Shown here piece after piece: positions 17,596 to 26,666 of a stretch of DNA of 64,000 nucleotides; within the stretch, counting starts at the first letter, position 1; every line of letters begins with the position of its first letter. This DNA is from Sneathia sanguinegens. Its GTDB lineage: Bacteria; Fusobacteriota; Fusobacteriia; Fusobacteriales; Leptotrichiaceae. The DNA lies in the NCBI RefSeq assembly GCF_001517935.1, contig NZ_LOQF01000008.1:1-64000 (forward strand), written 5' to 3'. The notes under the pieces are model-generated. The model ran no database searches. It saw only the letters and a list, made by a program, of their open reading frames with translations, and had not been told where the DNA came from. Position numbers and translations under genes: made by a program.

Positions 17596-18211
17596 AAAAA
17601 TCTTAAATGGTAAAAAGATGAAGATATCTCAAAATATACTTGTAACATATTTAATATTCTTATATATGTTGATACCAAGTATAGGGATATATTTTATTTT
17701 TAACTTTATTATTTTAAGAAAAGCAAATTTAATATTTTTGTTAGTACCACTTATATATTTTTCAATATATGAACTTTTACAAAAAATATTATATAAAAAA
17801 ATAAAAATTAACAAAAATGTAATTATTTCCTTTTTTGTATTAGTTTTAATAGTTAGAATACCTTTTTCATATATATTTTTACCTATAAGCTTAATACTTC
17901 TTTTGAGAGAATTAAAAATTAAGGATTCTATATTTGTAGCTATGGAATTGGTGAAAAATAATATATTTAGGATACTTTTTACATATTTTGCACATATTTT
18001 TATATTGTCAATAGTGTTTTCTGCGTATTTTATTATAAAAATAAATTTTTTTGAAAATATAATTTTAACAAATAACGAAGTATACAAGTATATACTAAAA
18101 AATAGTATGGTTTTGTCATATTTTTCTCCCCTTATTTTTGCAATTAGTTCATTTTTGCTATATAAAAATTTGGAACAAAATGATATAATTAGGGGTGGGA
18201 TAAATGGATAA
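17588..18211 (+). CDS. Hypothetical membrane protein
   Basis: About 207 residues, extremely rich in Ile, Leu, Phe and Lys, with five or six hydrophobic segments (roughly 15-35, 38-60, 72-105, 125-150 and 175-195). The ATG at 17588 is chosen because it overlaps the DhaM stop and follows AGAAAGG. An upstream in-frame alternative start has no ribosome site. It overlaps rimM by 8 bp. No family recognised. A long antisense frame here is a composition effect. Confidence 0.55.
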   Translation: MIKKILNGKKMKISQNILVTYLIFLYMLIPSIGIYFIFNFIILRKANLIFLLVPLIYFSIYELLQKILYKKIKINKNVIISFFVLVLIVRIPFSYIFLPISLILLLRELKIKDSIFVAMELVKNNIFRILFTYFAHIFILSIVFSAYFIIKINFFENIILTNNEVYKYILKNSMVLSYFSPLIFAISSFLLYKNLEQNDIIRGGING

Positions 18212-18692
18212 TAGTACATACTATATTGGTAAGATAACAAGTACACATAAATTAGCAGGTTCTGTTAAGGTTAGTACAAAATTTATGGACTTAGTGAGTC
18301 TTGTTGATAAAAATGTTTTAATTTCTAAGGGAACAGATATTAAAGTTCTAAAAATAGAAAAAATTGAAAATGCTAATAAATCTCGAGCTATTTTTACTTT
18401 TTCTAATGTAGATAATATAGATGATGCAAAAAAAATTGTAGGATATAATATAGACATTAGAAAAGATCTAATACCAGATTATGAAGAAGAAAAATCTATA
18501 ATAGGTTATCAAGTTTATGAAAATTCTTGTAATATAGGACAAGTAATAGATATTTTAGAAACAGCTGCACATGATATTTTGATTGTAGAAGGTGAGAAAG
18601 AAATAATGATACCTTTTATAGACATATTCGTAAAAGAAATAGACGATGAAAAAGAGCAAATAAAAGTTGAACTTATAGAGGGTATGAGATGA
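18204..18692 (+). CDS. rimM: Ribosome maturation factor RimM
   Basis: A 162-residue 30S maturation factor. The N-terminal barrel opens with YYIGKITSTHKLAGSVKVST, matching the family's G-x-I-x-x-x-H-G-x-x-G-x-V pattern with Leu for one Gly. The C-terminal PRC barrel is marked by IIGYQVYE and by EIMIPFIDIFVKEID. It overlaps trmD by 4 bp (ATGA), the usual rimM-trmD arrangement. Confidence 0.92.
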   Translation: MDNSTYYIGKITSTHKLAGSVKVSTKFMDLVSLVDKNVLISKGTDIKVLKIEKIENANKSRAIFTFSNVDNIDDAKKIVGYNIDIRKDLIPDYEEEKSIIGYQVYENSCNIGQVIDILETAAHDILIVEGEKEIMIPFIDIFVKEIDDEKEQIKVELIEGMR

Positions 18693-19411
18693 AAATAAGC
18701 ATATTAACTTTATTTCCGGAACTTTTTGACCTATACTTATCACAAACAATTTTAAAAAGGGCGGTTGAAAATAATTATTTAGAATTTGAACTAATAAATA
18801 TTAGAGATTATTCTACAAATACATATCATCAAGTCGATGATACACCTTATGGTGGAGGTGCAGGAATGCTACTTAAGCCAGAACCTTTTTTCAAATATTT
18901 TTTTGAACAAAAAGAAAAAGGAAGAAAACCTTATGTGATTTTTGTTAGTCCACAAGGTAAGGCTTTAAATCAAGAAAAAATAAATGAATTGAAGGAAAAG
19001 GAAGACATAGTTTTAATATCAGGAAGATATGAAGGCTTAGATCAAAGAGTAATTGATAGATATGTAGATGAAGAAATAAGTATAGGAGATTTTGTTTTAA
19101 CAAGTGGGGATTTACCAGCTTTATGTATTTTGGATTCTATTGCTAGGCAAGTAGACGGAGTTATTACAGAAGAATCATATAAAACAGATTCTTTCTTTAA
19201 TGGACTTTTAGGGTTTCCACAATATACAAAACCAAGTAAATTAGGACGCCACGAAGTTCCAGCAGTTTTATTAAGCGGTAATCATAAGGAAATAGAAAAT
19301 TATAGATTTATTGAAAGTGTTAAGAAGACTATAAAAAATAGACCGGATTTGATTGCAAAAAAATTGCAAGAAGATGATGAATTTAGAAAAATGATAGAGG
19401 ATTTATTATGA
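18689..19411 (+). CDS. trmD: tRNA (guanine-37-N1)-methyltransferase TrmD
   Basis: A 240-residue SPOUT enzyme that makes m1G37 in tRNAs, preventing frameshifting. Hallmarks are ISILTLFPELFDLY at the start, DDTPYGGGAGMLLKPEP, SGRYEGLDQRVIDRYVDEE and IGDFVLTSGDLPALCILDS forming the knot, and LLGFPQYTKP. It is 4 bp overlapped with rimM upstream and with the ankyrin gene downstream. The usual rplS partner is absent. Confidence 0.95.
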   Translation: MKISILTLFPELFDLYLSQTILKRAVENNYLEFELINIRDYSTNTYHQVDDTPYGGGAGMLLKPEPFFKYFFEQKEKGRKPYVIFVSPQGKALNQEKINELKEKEDIVLISGRYEGLDQRVIDRYVDEEISIGDFVLTSGDLPALCILDSIARQVDGVITEESYKTDSFFNGLLGFPQYTKPSKLGRHEVPAVLLSGNHKEIENYRFIESVKKTIKNRPDLIAKKLQEDDEFRKMIEDLL

Positions 19412-20055
19412 AAAAAATTTTGATAGTATTGCTTTTGTTACCCTGGCTTTCTTTCTCTAAGGATTATATCTTTGAGTATAATAAAAATATTGAAAAAGAA
19501 AAAGAAATAACAAAATTATTTAATGCTATTAAAACAAAAAATAACATATATGCCAAAATGTTATTAGAAAAAAAGAAGAAAGAAAATTCAAAGTCATATA
19601 ATATTCCCTGGGACATTGAAAAAGATGAAAATATTGATCCCAATATTAAGGATGTGCAAGGGTATACCCCAGTTATTATCGCATGTATGTATGATAATCT
19701 TGAAATACTAGAGTTCTTGATAAAACAAGGAGCAAATTTAAATTGTTCTCATCCCATTTTGGGTAAAACTATGTTAGCAACAGCTATAGCATATAATTCA
19801 ACAAAGGTAGCTATTTACCTTATAACTCATCATAAAGAAATGATTAATCAAGCTAGTCAATCTGATGGTTGGTTAGCAATAGAAGAGGCAGTTTTGAAAG
19901 AAAATAAGGAAGTATTATTAGAATTATTGAAAAATGGTGCTGATATAAGGAAAAAAGATAAAAGAGGAAATAATGCATATGATTTAGCAACAAGACATGG
20001 TAAGGGAGCTATAGTTAAAATATTAAGAGATTATGAATTAAGTAAATCAAAATAG
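19408..20055 (+). CDS. Secreted ankyrin-repeat protein
   Basis: A 215-residue protein with a signal peptide (MKKILIVLLLLPWLSFS). The mature region has a charged stretch (about 20-70), then about three to four ankyrin repeats (about 78-210). Recognisable repeat pieces are GYTPVIIACMYDNLEILEFLIKQ, EAVLKENKEVLLELLKNGAD and GNNAYDLATRHGKGAIVKIL. It is probably a periplasmic protein-binding scaffold. Its ATG overlaps the trmD stop, so a secreted protein is translationally coupled to a tRNA methyltransferase, and the reason is unclear. Confidence 0.8.
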   Translation: MKKILIVLLLLPWLSFSKDYIFEYNKNIEKEKEITKLFNAIKTKNNIYAKMLLEKKKKENSKSYNIPWDIEKDENIDPNIKDVQGYTPVIIACMYDNLEILEFLIKQGANLNCSHPILGKTMLATAIAYNSTKVAIYLITHHKEMINQASQSDGWLAIEEAVLKENKEVLLELLKNGADIRKKDKRGNNAYDLATRHGKGAIVKILRDYELSKSK

Positions 20056-20066
20056 GAGGATATGTA

Positions 20067-21776
20067 ATGATAAGATTGACAGGAATAGGTGCTTCTGAAG
20101 GAATATCTCTAGGAAAAGCACTTATTTATACAGATGATAAAATAGATTTAGAATCTTTAAAACAATCTAGTTTATCGGTTGAAGCAGAATTAATTAAATT
20201 AAATGATGGTGTTACAAAGACAAAATCTCAACTTTTAGCAATTAGAGAAAGAGTAAGAGAAAAATTAGGAGAAGATAAGGCCTCAATATTTGATGCACAT
20301 ATTGAATTATTAGAAGATGAAGATCTTCAAGATGGTATAAAAGAAAGAATTACTTCACAATCAATGAGTGCCGCATATGCAATATATGAAGGAATAGAAG
20401 AAACATGTAAGATTTTATCACAATTAGATGATGCCTATTTGAAAGAAAGAGTTAGCGATTTAAAAGATATTTGTAAAAGATGGATAAAAAATACTTTAGG
20501 AATGAGAATAAAAGATTTATCTATTTTAGAACCAAATACTATAGTTATAACAGAAGATTTAACACCTTCTGATACAGCTCAATTAGACCTTGACCATTGT
20601 GCTGGATTTATAACTGAAGTAGGTGGAAAAACAGCTCACTCAGCTATTATGGCAAGATCTCTTGAAATACCAGCAGTTGTTGGTGTTAAAAATATTGTAC
20701 AAACAGTAAAAGATGGGGAATTCTTAGTTTTAGACGGTGAAAGAGGACTAATATACCTATCTCCAACAGAAGAAGTTATTGAAGCATATAAAAGTAAGAA
20801 AAAAGCATATATAAAAGAAAAAGAAGAACTTAAAAAAATAAAAGATTTACCTGCTATAACAGCTTGTGGAGAAAGAACTGTTAAAGTTATGGGTAATATA
20901 GGTAAACCTGAAGATATAGATGCAGTAATAGCTGCAGGTGGTGAAGGTGTAGGACTTTATAGAACAGAATTCCTATTTATGAATTCAGATCACTTGCCAA
21001 CAGAAGATGAACAATATAGAGCATATAGAATAGTTGCTGAAAAATTAAAAGGTAAGCCTGTTACAATCAGAACAATGGATATAGGTGGAGATAAGGAATT
21101 ACCATACTTAGATTTACCAAAGGAAATGAATCCATTCTTGGGTTATAGAGCAATAAGAATTTCATTAACACATAAAGATATGTTTAAGACTCAATTGAGA
21201 GCTATATTAAGAGCAAGTGCATATGGAAAAATAAAAATAATGTATCCTATGGTTTGTTCTATAAATGAAATAAGAAAATCTAATGAAATTTTGAAAGAAT
21301 GTATGAAAGAATTAGATGAAATAGGTAAGGTATATGACAGAAATATAGAAGTTGGTATAATGGTTGAAACACCATCAACAGCAATGATAGCTTATAAATT
21401 TGCAAAAGAAGTTGACTTCTTCTCAATAGGAACTAATGATTTAACACAATATTTCTTAGCAGTAGATAGAGGAAATGAAAAAGTTTCTGCATTGTATAGT
21501 GCATATAATCCTGCAGTATTAGAAGCTATACAAAAAGTAATAGATGCAGGACATGATAGAGGAATTACTGTAAGTATGTGTGGTGAATTTGCAGGAGATA
21601 GAAAAGCAACAGAAATACTATTAGGTATGGGTCTTGATTCATTCTCTATGAGTGCAGGATCAATATTAGCAGTTAAGAAAAAAATTAGAGATTTAAAATA
21701 TGAAGATGCTAAAAAATATAGAGATATAATTTTAAGTAAAAATACTCCGGAAGAAGTTATAGATGCACTTAATTAG
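20067..21776 (+). CDS. ptsI: Phosphoenolpyruvate-protein phosphotransferase (PTS enzyme I)
   Basis: A 569-residue first enzyme of the sugar phosphotransferase system, moving phosphate from PEP to HPr. The phospho-His is H191 in GGKTAHSAIMAR. The PEP-binding barrel has GEGVGLYRTEFLFMN, TIRTMDIGGDKELPYL, GIMVETPSTAM, FFSIGTNDLTQY and MCGEFAGD with the proton-donor Cys. Full length. The ribosome site is GGAGG at 20053-20057. HPr is not adjacent. Together with the upstream DhaM it points to PTS-driven phosphorylation in this run. Confidence 0.96.
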   Translation: MIRLTGIGASEGISLGKALIYTDDKIDLESLKQSSLSVEAELIKLNDGVTKTKSQLLAIRERVREKLGEDKASIFDAHIELLEDEDLQDGIKERITSQSMSAAYAIYEGIEETCKILSQLDDAYLKERVSDLKDICKRWIKNTLGMRIKDLSILEPNTIVITEDLTPSDTAQLDLDHCAGFITEVGGKTAHSAIMARSLEIPAVVGVKNIVQTVKDGEFLVLDGERGLIYLSPTEEVIEAYKSKKKAYIKEKEELKKIKDLPAITACGERTVKVMGNIGKPEDIDAVIAAGGEGVGLYRTEFLFMNSDHLPTEDEQYRAYRIVAEKLKGKPVTIRTMDIGGDKELPYLDLPKEMNPFLGYRAIRISLTHKDMFKTQLRAILRASAYGKIKIMYPMVCSINEIRKSNEILKECMKELDEIGKVYDRNIEVGIMVETPSTAMIAYKFAKEVDFFSIGTNDLTQYFLAVDRGNEKVSALYSAYNPAVLEAIQKVIDAGHDRGITVSMCGEFAGDRKATEILLGMGLDSFSMSAGSILAVKKKIRDLKYEDAKKYRDIILSKNTPEEVIDALN

Positions 21777-21796
21777 TATGAAAGAAGGTAATATAT

Positions 21797-22348
21797 ATGA
21801 AAAAAGTTGCATTGACATTAGTTAGTGATTTTGAAATAGTAGAAGCAATGGCTCCTTTAGATATGTTAAGAAGAGCTGGTATATATGTAGATGTAATATC
21901 AGTTGAAAATAAGGATTATGTAAAAAGTGCGATTAATGTTGAAATAAAGGTAGACAAAAAGTTAAAGGATGTAGATTTATCAAATTATGATTTAGTTATT
22001 TTACCTGGAGGACCAGGAACAAAGAATTACTATGACCATAAGGAAGAATTATTGGATAAGGTAAAGGAAAATTACAATAATAAGAAAATGGTTTCAGCAA
22101 TTTGTGCGGGGCCTTCTGTCTTAGCTAATTTAGGAATATTAGAAGGTAGAAAAGCTATATCTTTCCCTAGTTTTCAACATGTCTTAGTAGAAAATAAGGC
22201 AGAATTAGTAAATGAACAAGTTGTTGTATCAGATAATGTTATTACAGGTCGTGCAGCAGCTGCATCAATTGATTTTGGATTAAAACTTGTTGAAATGTTA
22301 GAAGGTAAAGAAAAAAGAGCTGAAGTTGAAAAAGCAATAGTATATTAG
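21797..22348 (+). CDS. DJ-1/PfpI family protein
   Basis: A 183-residue protein of the class I glutamine-amidotransferase-like superfamily. It has VALTLVSDFEIVEA with the acidic residue near the nucleophile, LVILPGGPGTKNY, the nucleophile elbow SAICAGPSVLANLG (Cys near residue 103), and ITGRAAAASIDFGLKLVE. Relatives include DJ-1, YajL and ThiJ chaperone/glyoxalase-type proteins, and substrate assignment is unsafe. It lies 20 bp after ptsI and 8 bp before the FNT gene. Confidence 0.88.
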   Translation: MKKVALTLVSDFEIVEAMAPLDMLRRAGIYVDVISVENKDYVKSAINVEIKVDKKLKDVDLSNYDLVILPGGPGTKNYYDHKEELLDKVKENYNNKKMVSAICAGPSVLANLGILEGRKAISFPSFQHVLVENKAELVNEQVVVSDNVITGRAAAASIDFGLKLVEMLEGKEKRAEVEKAIVY

Positions 22349-22356
22349 GAGATGAT

Positions 22357-23112
22357 ATGAAAACAATATCGGAATTATTAGAATATGTAATAGAGGCTGG
22401 AAAGCATAGAGAAGAAAAGAATCTATTACAATTAGCAATACTTGCAATATTATCAGGAATATTCATTGCCCTAGGAGCAGTAGGTAATATTTTTGTTAGT
22501 TCAGATATATTTTTTACAAATATAAATTTAGCTAAATTCTTGGGAGCTTGTGTGTTTCCAGTAGGATTAATAGCAATAATTTTGCTTAAATTTGAACTTT
22601 TTACAAGCAATTGTATGATGACTATAGCAGTTATAGAAAAGAAAATGAAGTTAAGTAAAATGTTTAAAATACTATTTATAGTATGGATATTTAATCTTGT
22701 TGGTGGAGTAATAATAGCATTTATTACATATAAAACAGGTACATTTAATGAAAATTCTATAAAAGTTTTACAAGTATATGCCCATCATAAGGTTACGACT
22801 GGTGCAGTAGATATGATTTTAAAAGGAGTAATGTGTAATATTTTAGTTTGTACAGCTTCTCTTTTAGGTTATATTGCTAAGGATGGGATTTCTAAAATTT
22901 TTGGTATTTGGTTTCCAATAATGCTATTTATTCTTTTGGGTTATAGCCATGTTGTAGCTAATATGCTATATTTACCACTATCATATATGTATGGCTTTGA
23001 AGGTGTTACTATACAAGCCATATTGTATAATTTTCTATTTGTTACAATAGGTAATTTTATTGGTGGTGGAATAATAGTAACTATGGGACTATGGTATGCA
23101 AATAAAAAATAA
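22357..23112 (+). CDS. Formate/nitrite transporter family channel
   Basis: A 251-residue inner-membrane protein with six hydrophobic segments. FNT hallmarks are the LSGIFIALGAVGN helix 1, FELFTSNCM at the broken helix 2, GYSHVVANMLYLP (the pore-His region, broken helix 5) and GNFIGGGIIVTMG at the end. It probably exports formate or a related small monovalent acid made during pyruvate fermentation, in line with the pdh and PTS genes of the window. It is last in the run and followed by a strong palindrome. Confidence 0.88.
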   Translation: MKTISELLEYVIEAGKHREEKNLLQLAILAILSGIFIALGAVGNIFVSSDIFFTNINLAKFLGACVFPVGLIAIILLKFELFTSNCMMTIAVIEKKMKLSKMFKILFIVWIFNLVGGVIIAFITYKTGTFNENSIKVLQVYAHHKVTTGAVDMILKGVMCNILVCTASLLGYIAKDGISKIFGIWFPIMLFILLGYSHVVANMLYLPLSYMYGFEGVTIQAILYNFLFVTIGNFIGGGIIVTMGLWYANKK

Positions 23113-23114
23113 TA

Positions 23115-23138
23115 AAGGGGCTTTTTAAAAAGCCCCTT
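23115..23138. terminator. Bidirectional terminator between FNT and the barrel gene
   Basis: Perfect 24-bp palindrome AAGGGGCTTTTT/AAAAAGCCCCTT between convergent genes. It lacks a long T run after the stem, so strength is uncertain. Confidence 0.7.
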
Positions 23139-24465
23139 AATATATAATACCTAAATTGGATTTTATCTTTTTATTTATATTACTTTTAAAATCTTTATTA
23201 TAAATTTCTTGTTGATATGAAAGACTTGAATGTATATTGAATTTTTCATTTATTTTTTCATCAAATCCGAATTCACATTCCATGTTAATACTATTTAGAT
23301 ATTTAGCATAATCTAAATAAATATTTAATTTTTCATAAAAATTTTTGTGTTCAACTTTCATACCAAATCGTGTGTCAAAAATATGTTTGTTTATTTTTGG
23401 CATAGTAATATCTAAACTATTAGTAAATTTATTTTGATGATAATAATGATATATTTGTTGCACTTGTGGAGTAATAGAAACCATATTATAATTAAATTTT
23501 TTATTAATTCCAGTTTCAAAAGAAAGACTAGTAGCAAAAGCTGTAGAATTAGCATATTGACCATCATGAGAAGTCATATTTCTATTAAATCCAGAAATTT
23601 GTGCTAATGCATCATAATATATTCCATTTGAAAAACTTTTAGTATGATTAATACCAATACCAAACATTGTAGCAAGAGTGTCAGATACATAGAAACCATT
23701 TTTTTTATCTTTTAATATTTCTAATTTATTACCATCGCCAAATTTTGAAGTTTCATAACCTCTTGAATTTTCTAGTCCAAATGCTAAAAATATTCCAGTT
23801 GAACTATTATTATATACTTTATCTATTCCAATATTTAAATTTTGTATTATTGATTTTTTGAAAAAAGTATTATTTTTTGATTTTTGTTGATATTTTAAGC
23901 CTATATTTTTAATGAAAATAGTTTTAAAATAATTTGGAAATTTGCTTTCATTATATTCTGTCGTATATCTACCCCATAAATTATATTTATTATTTAATTT
24001 TATTTTATTTATCTTTCTATTGTCAAAATCACTAATACTAGATTTTAAAAGATCGATATTTGTATCTATTAGAGCAGGTTTTAGTTGAACATCATTGTTT
24101 GCATCTATAGTATCGGCGTAGAATTTTTTACCAGTACTAAATCTTATAAATCCATTTTTGCTTCCAATGAAGTAATTCCATGTTTTATTTAATGGTATAT
24201 GCTCAATTTCTTTTATTCCATTGATTTTATATTTTTTATTATCATGTTTTATCTCAAGGATATAATTATCATCGCTTAGACCATTATTAATTATTTTAAA
24301 TTTAAAAATCATAAACTGATTATCGATATATTCTACAGGTATGTCAGTATAATCTTTGTCAGTAATTATATATGTTTTTCCATTTGCAAAAAATTTGAAT
24401 TTTAATTCTTTACTAAAAGTAAACATTGAACAAAATAAGAAAAAAAACATTAAAAATTTTCTCAT
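23137..24465 (-). CDS. Autotransporter-type outer-membrane barrel protein
   Basis: A 442-residue protein with a signal peptide (MRKFLMFFFLFCSMFTFS). A beta-rich N-terminal part (about 20-150) is followed by a barrel-like region (about 155-442) with alternating strands and Gly turns such as GFYVSDTLATMFGIG and YYDALAQISGFNRN. It ends in Tyr, like many outer-membrane barrels. The pattern resembles the pertactin-type autotransporter domain, but there is no large passenger. Its start follows a terminator of the upstream operon, and TATAAT at 24486-24491 may be its -10 box. Specific function unknown. Confidence 0.6.
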   Translation of the reverse strand: MRKFLMFFFLFCSMFTFSKELKFKFFANGKTYIITDKDYTDIPVEYIDNQFMIFKFKIINNGLSDDNYILEIKHDNKKYKINGIKEIEHIPLNKTWNYFIGSKNGFIRFSTGKKFYADTIDANNDVQLKPALIDTNIDLLKSSISDFDNRKINKIKLNNKYNLWGRYTTEYNESKFPNYFKTIFIKNIGLKYQQKSKNNTFFKKSIIQNLNIGIDKVYNNSSTGIFLAFGLENSRGYETSKFGDGNKLEILKDKKNGFYVSDTLATMFGIGINHTKSFSNGIYYDALAQISGFNRNMTSHDGQYANSTAFATSLSFETGINKKFNYNMVSITPQVQQIYHYYHQNKFTNSLDITMPKINKHIFDTRFGMKVEHKNFYEKLNIYLDYAKYLNSINMECEFGFDEKINEKFNIHSSLSYQQEIYNKDFKSNINKKIKSNLGIIY

Positions 24466-24490
24466 AAAAATAACTCCTTTTTGGTATTAT

Positions 24491-24514
24491 AAAAGATAGG
24501 AGTTTTCTCCTATC
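24491..24514 (-). terminator. Terminator of the Nudix-to-M24 operon
   Basis: On the minus strand an 8-bp stem GATAGGAG/CTCCTATC (24495-24502 with 24507-24514) with a 4-base loop, then TTTT. It overlaps the stop codon of the M24 peptidase. Confidence 0.75.
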
Positions 24515-25589
24515 CAATAAATATCAATTCTCTTGGTGATTTTGTTATTCTTTCATGACCATCTTTTGTAATTAAAATGTCATCTTCTATTCTAACACCA
24601 CAGAAATTTTCTATATAAATACCTGGTTCAACTGTCATAACCATATTTTCTTGTAACTTGTCATCACAAATCTTTGAACAATAAGGAGGTTCGTGTACTT
24701 CTAAACCAAAGCTATGTCCTAAGCTATGACCGAAGTATTTGTCCATATCTCCATTTTCTTTAAAATATTTTCTAACAGCTAAATCAACACTAGAACCTAT
24801 TACACCAGGTTTTAACATTTCTATACCCATAGTTTGACCTTGATAAACTAAATCATAAATTCTTTGTTGTTCAGGACTAATAGAAGCTTTATCCCCAAAG
24901 AAAATAGTTCTTGTCATATCTGATGCATAACCATTGTAATAACAACCAAAATCCATAGTGATAAATTCATTTCTTTTAATTTTTTTATCACTTGCAACAC
25001 CATGAGGCATTGAAGATCTGTAGCCACTTGCAACGATAGTTTCAAAAGATTTGTCTTCAGCACCATTTAATCTTTGAATATATTCTAAATGAGCAGCAAT
25101 TTCTTTTTCACTTATACCTTCTTTAATTATTTTTAAAGTTTCTTTGAAAGCAATATCAGTTATACTTGCAGCTTTTTTTAGATATTCTATTTCTTTTTCA
25201 CTTTTTACTTGTCTTGCATTTAGCATTTCATTACCAGCAGGAACTAATTCTACATTAGGTAAAGCCTTAGAATACATTTGATATTCTGCATAAGGCATAG
25301 CCAAATCATCAAAACCTAATCTTTTTATATTATGCTTTTCAATTCCTTCAATAATATGATCTATAGCTCTTCTTTCTATACGGACAAATTCAAAACCATA
25401 AGGTTTAGTTTGCATAGTAGCTTGTTCAACATATCTAAAATCAGAATAGAAATATTTTTTTTCCTTTGTTATTAAAGCTTGACCAGTAGTTCCAGTGAAG
25501 CCAGTAAAATATCTTTTATTAAAATAATCAGTTAATAAAAGACCATCAACATTTAAAGTATTAAAAATTTTTTTAATTTTATCGTTCAT
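24510..25589 (-). CDS. M24 family Xaa-Pro aminopeptidase/dipeptidase
   Basis: A 359-residue creatinase-fold metallopeptidase. The N-terminal domain (about 1-120) begins LNVDGLLLTDYFNKRYFTGF. The pita-bread domain has all five dimetal ligands: Asp in TMDFGCYYNG, Asp in SDMTRT, His in GHSLGHSFGLEVHEPP, Glu in VEPGIY and Glu in GVRIEDD. It cleaves N-terminal residues before proline in the cytoplasm. PepP versus PepQ specificity is not resolved. It lies 11 bp after the YgjP-like gene. Confidence 0.92.
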   Translation of the reverse strand: MNDKIKKIFNTLNVDGLLLTDYFNKRYFTGFTGTTGQALITKEKKYFYSDFRYVEQATMQTKPYGFEFVRIERRAIDHIIEGIEKHNIKRLGFDDLAMPYAEYQMYSKALPNVELVPAGNEMLNARQVKSEKEIEYLKKAASITDIAFKETLKIIKEGISEKEIAAHLEYIQRLNGAEDKSFETIVASGYRSSMPHGVASDKKIKRNEFITMDFGCYYNGYASDMTRTIFFGDKASISPEQQRIYDLVYQGQTMGIEMLKPGVIGSSVDLAVRKYFKENGDMDKYFGHSLGHSFGLEVHEPPYCSKICDDKLQENMVMTVEPGIYIENFCGVRIEDDILITKDGHERITKSPRELIFIG

Positions 25590-25600
25590 TGTTTCTCCTT

Positions 25601-26269
25601 CTATAATATTTTATTTAATTTTTTATTAATTTCTTTGTAATTTTTAAAATATTTATCAATGTAGTTATAGAAATCCTTACTGTGATTTGGATGAGTTAAA
25701 TGTGCAATTTCATGTATTACAACAGAATCAATTTCTAATTGACTTTTTTTCATTAAATCTATATTTAAACTAATTTTTCTTTTACTAGGAATGCAAAGTC
25801 CCCATTTACCCTTCATACTTGTTATTCTAAGATTAACTGCTTCATTTTTAGTAAGGGTTAAATAAAAATTAAGTCTGTCTTGAAATAATTTTTTTGCCTT
25901 TGGATAATAGAGCTTGTTATATATGAATTCTTTAATATTAGTTGAATTAGTATATATTTCAATTATATTTTCATTGATATTAATAGTTTCATTAATACTA
26001 TTAAAAATTCTTAAAGTATAAAGTTTTCCAAAATAAAGAATAAGTGAATTGTCACAATAAAGTTCCAATTCATTTTTTATTTTTGTGTAGTTTTGCATTA
26101 ATTTCTTATTTTTTTCTATCCAAGCTCTTTTTGAAATAATAAAATTCTCTATTTGGCTTTCATGTAAATGAAGTGGTGCAGAAATATATACACTTCCATC
26201 AGGTCTAATTCTTAAATTAATATTTTTTATTTTCTTTCTTTCTACATCATAATCCAGTATTTTCATCAT
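25601..26269 (-). CDS. YgjP-like zinc metalloprotease (DUF45)
   Basis: A 222-residue protein of the YgjP/SprT-like group. It has NINLRIRPDGSVYISAP at the N-terminus, the MKGKWGLC motif, and the zinc-binding HEIAHLTHPNHSKDFY (HExxH plus a downstream His). Family members are predicted cytoplasmic zinc proteases of unknown substrate. The start overlaps the upstream membrane gene by 23 bp. Confidence 0.85.
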   Translation of the reverse strand: MMKILDYDVERKKIKNINLRIRPDGSVYISAPLHLHESQIENFIISKRAWIEKNKKLMQNYTKIKNELELYCDNSLILYFGKLYTLRIFNSINETININENIIEIYTNSTNIKEFIYNKLYYPKAKKLFQDRLNFYLTLTKNEAVNLRITSMKGKWGLCIPSKRKISLNIDLMKKSQLEIDSVVIHEIAHLTHPNHSKDFYNYIDKYFKNYKEINKKLNKIL

Positions 26270-26666
26270 TTAATTCACTTTCAAGTAAGAGTTTAAGTTC
26301 AGGTTGAAGACTAAAAAATTTATTTAAAAAATTTTCAAAATTATATTCATTATATTTTTTTATTAAGGATATTATTTTTATAGCATGTTTGTATTCCCTA
26401 ATATTTACCATTGTATTTTCAGTATAGATACTAATATCAAGATCAATAATTGCAGATTTGTTTGTGCTTTTTTCTGTTATTATTCTCATAGTATTAATTT
26501 TCATAATTTTAGCATCTTTGAAATTAATAACATATTTATTATTTAAAATAGCTAGATCCTTATTAATAACTAAATTTTCTTTAGCATTCATTTTTGCATA
26601 AACATATATTAGATAAATAATATATATTGAAATACATGATAAAAGAAATATAAATACAAAGGTCAT
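26247..26666 (-). CDS. Small membrane-anchored hypothetical protein
   Basis: A 139-residue protein with one N-terminal transmembrane helix (about 2-24, FVFIFLLSCISIYIIYLIYVY), then a soluble, probably cytoplasmic domain ending in an acidic tail. It overlaps its neighbours on both sides (4 bp upstream, 23 bp downstream), so it is a translationally coupled operon member. No family recognised. Confidence 0.6.
   Translation of the reverse strand: MTFVFIFLLSCISIYIIYLIYVYAKMNAKENLVINKDLAILNNKYVINFKDAKIMKINTMRIITEKSTNKSAIIDLDISIYTENTMVNIREYKHAIKIISLIKKYNEYNFENFLNKFFSLQPELKLLLESELNDENTGL

Noticed and set aside
17629-18246. Long antisense frame (205 codons) opposite a membrane protein gene
   Set aside because: It mirrors the Ile/Lys/Phe-rich composition of the sense gene. 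The sense frame has overlaps with both neighbours and a plausible start, and this one does not.
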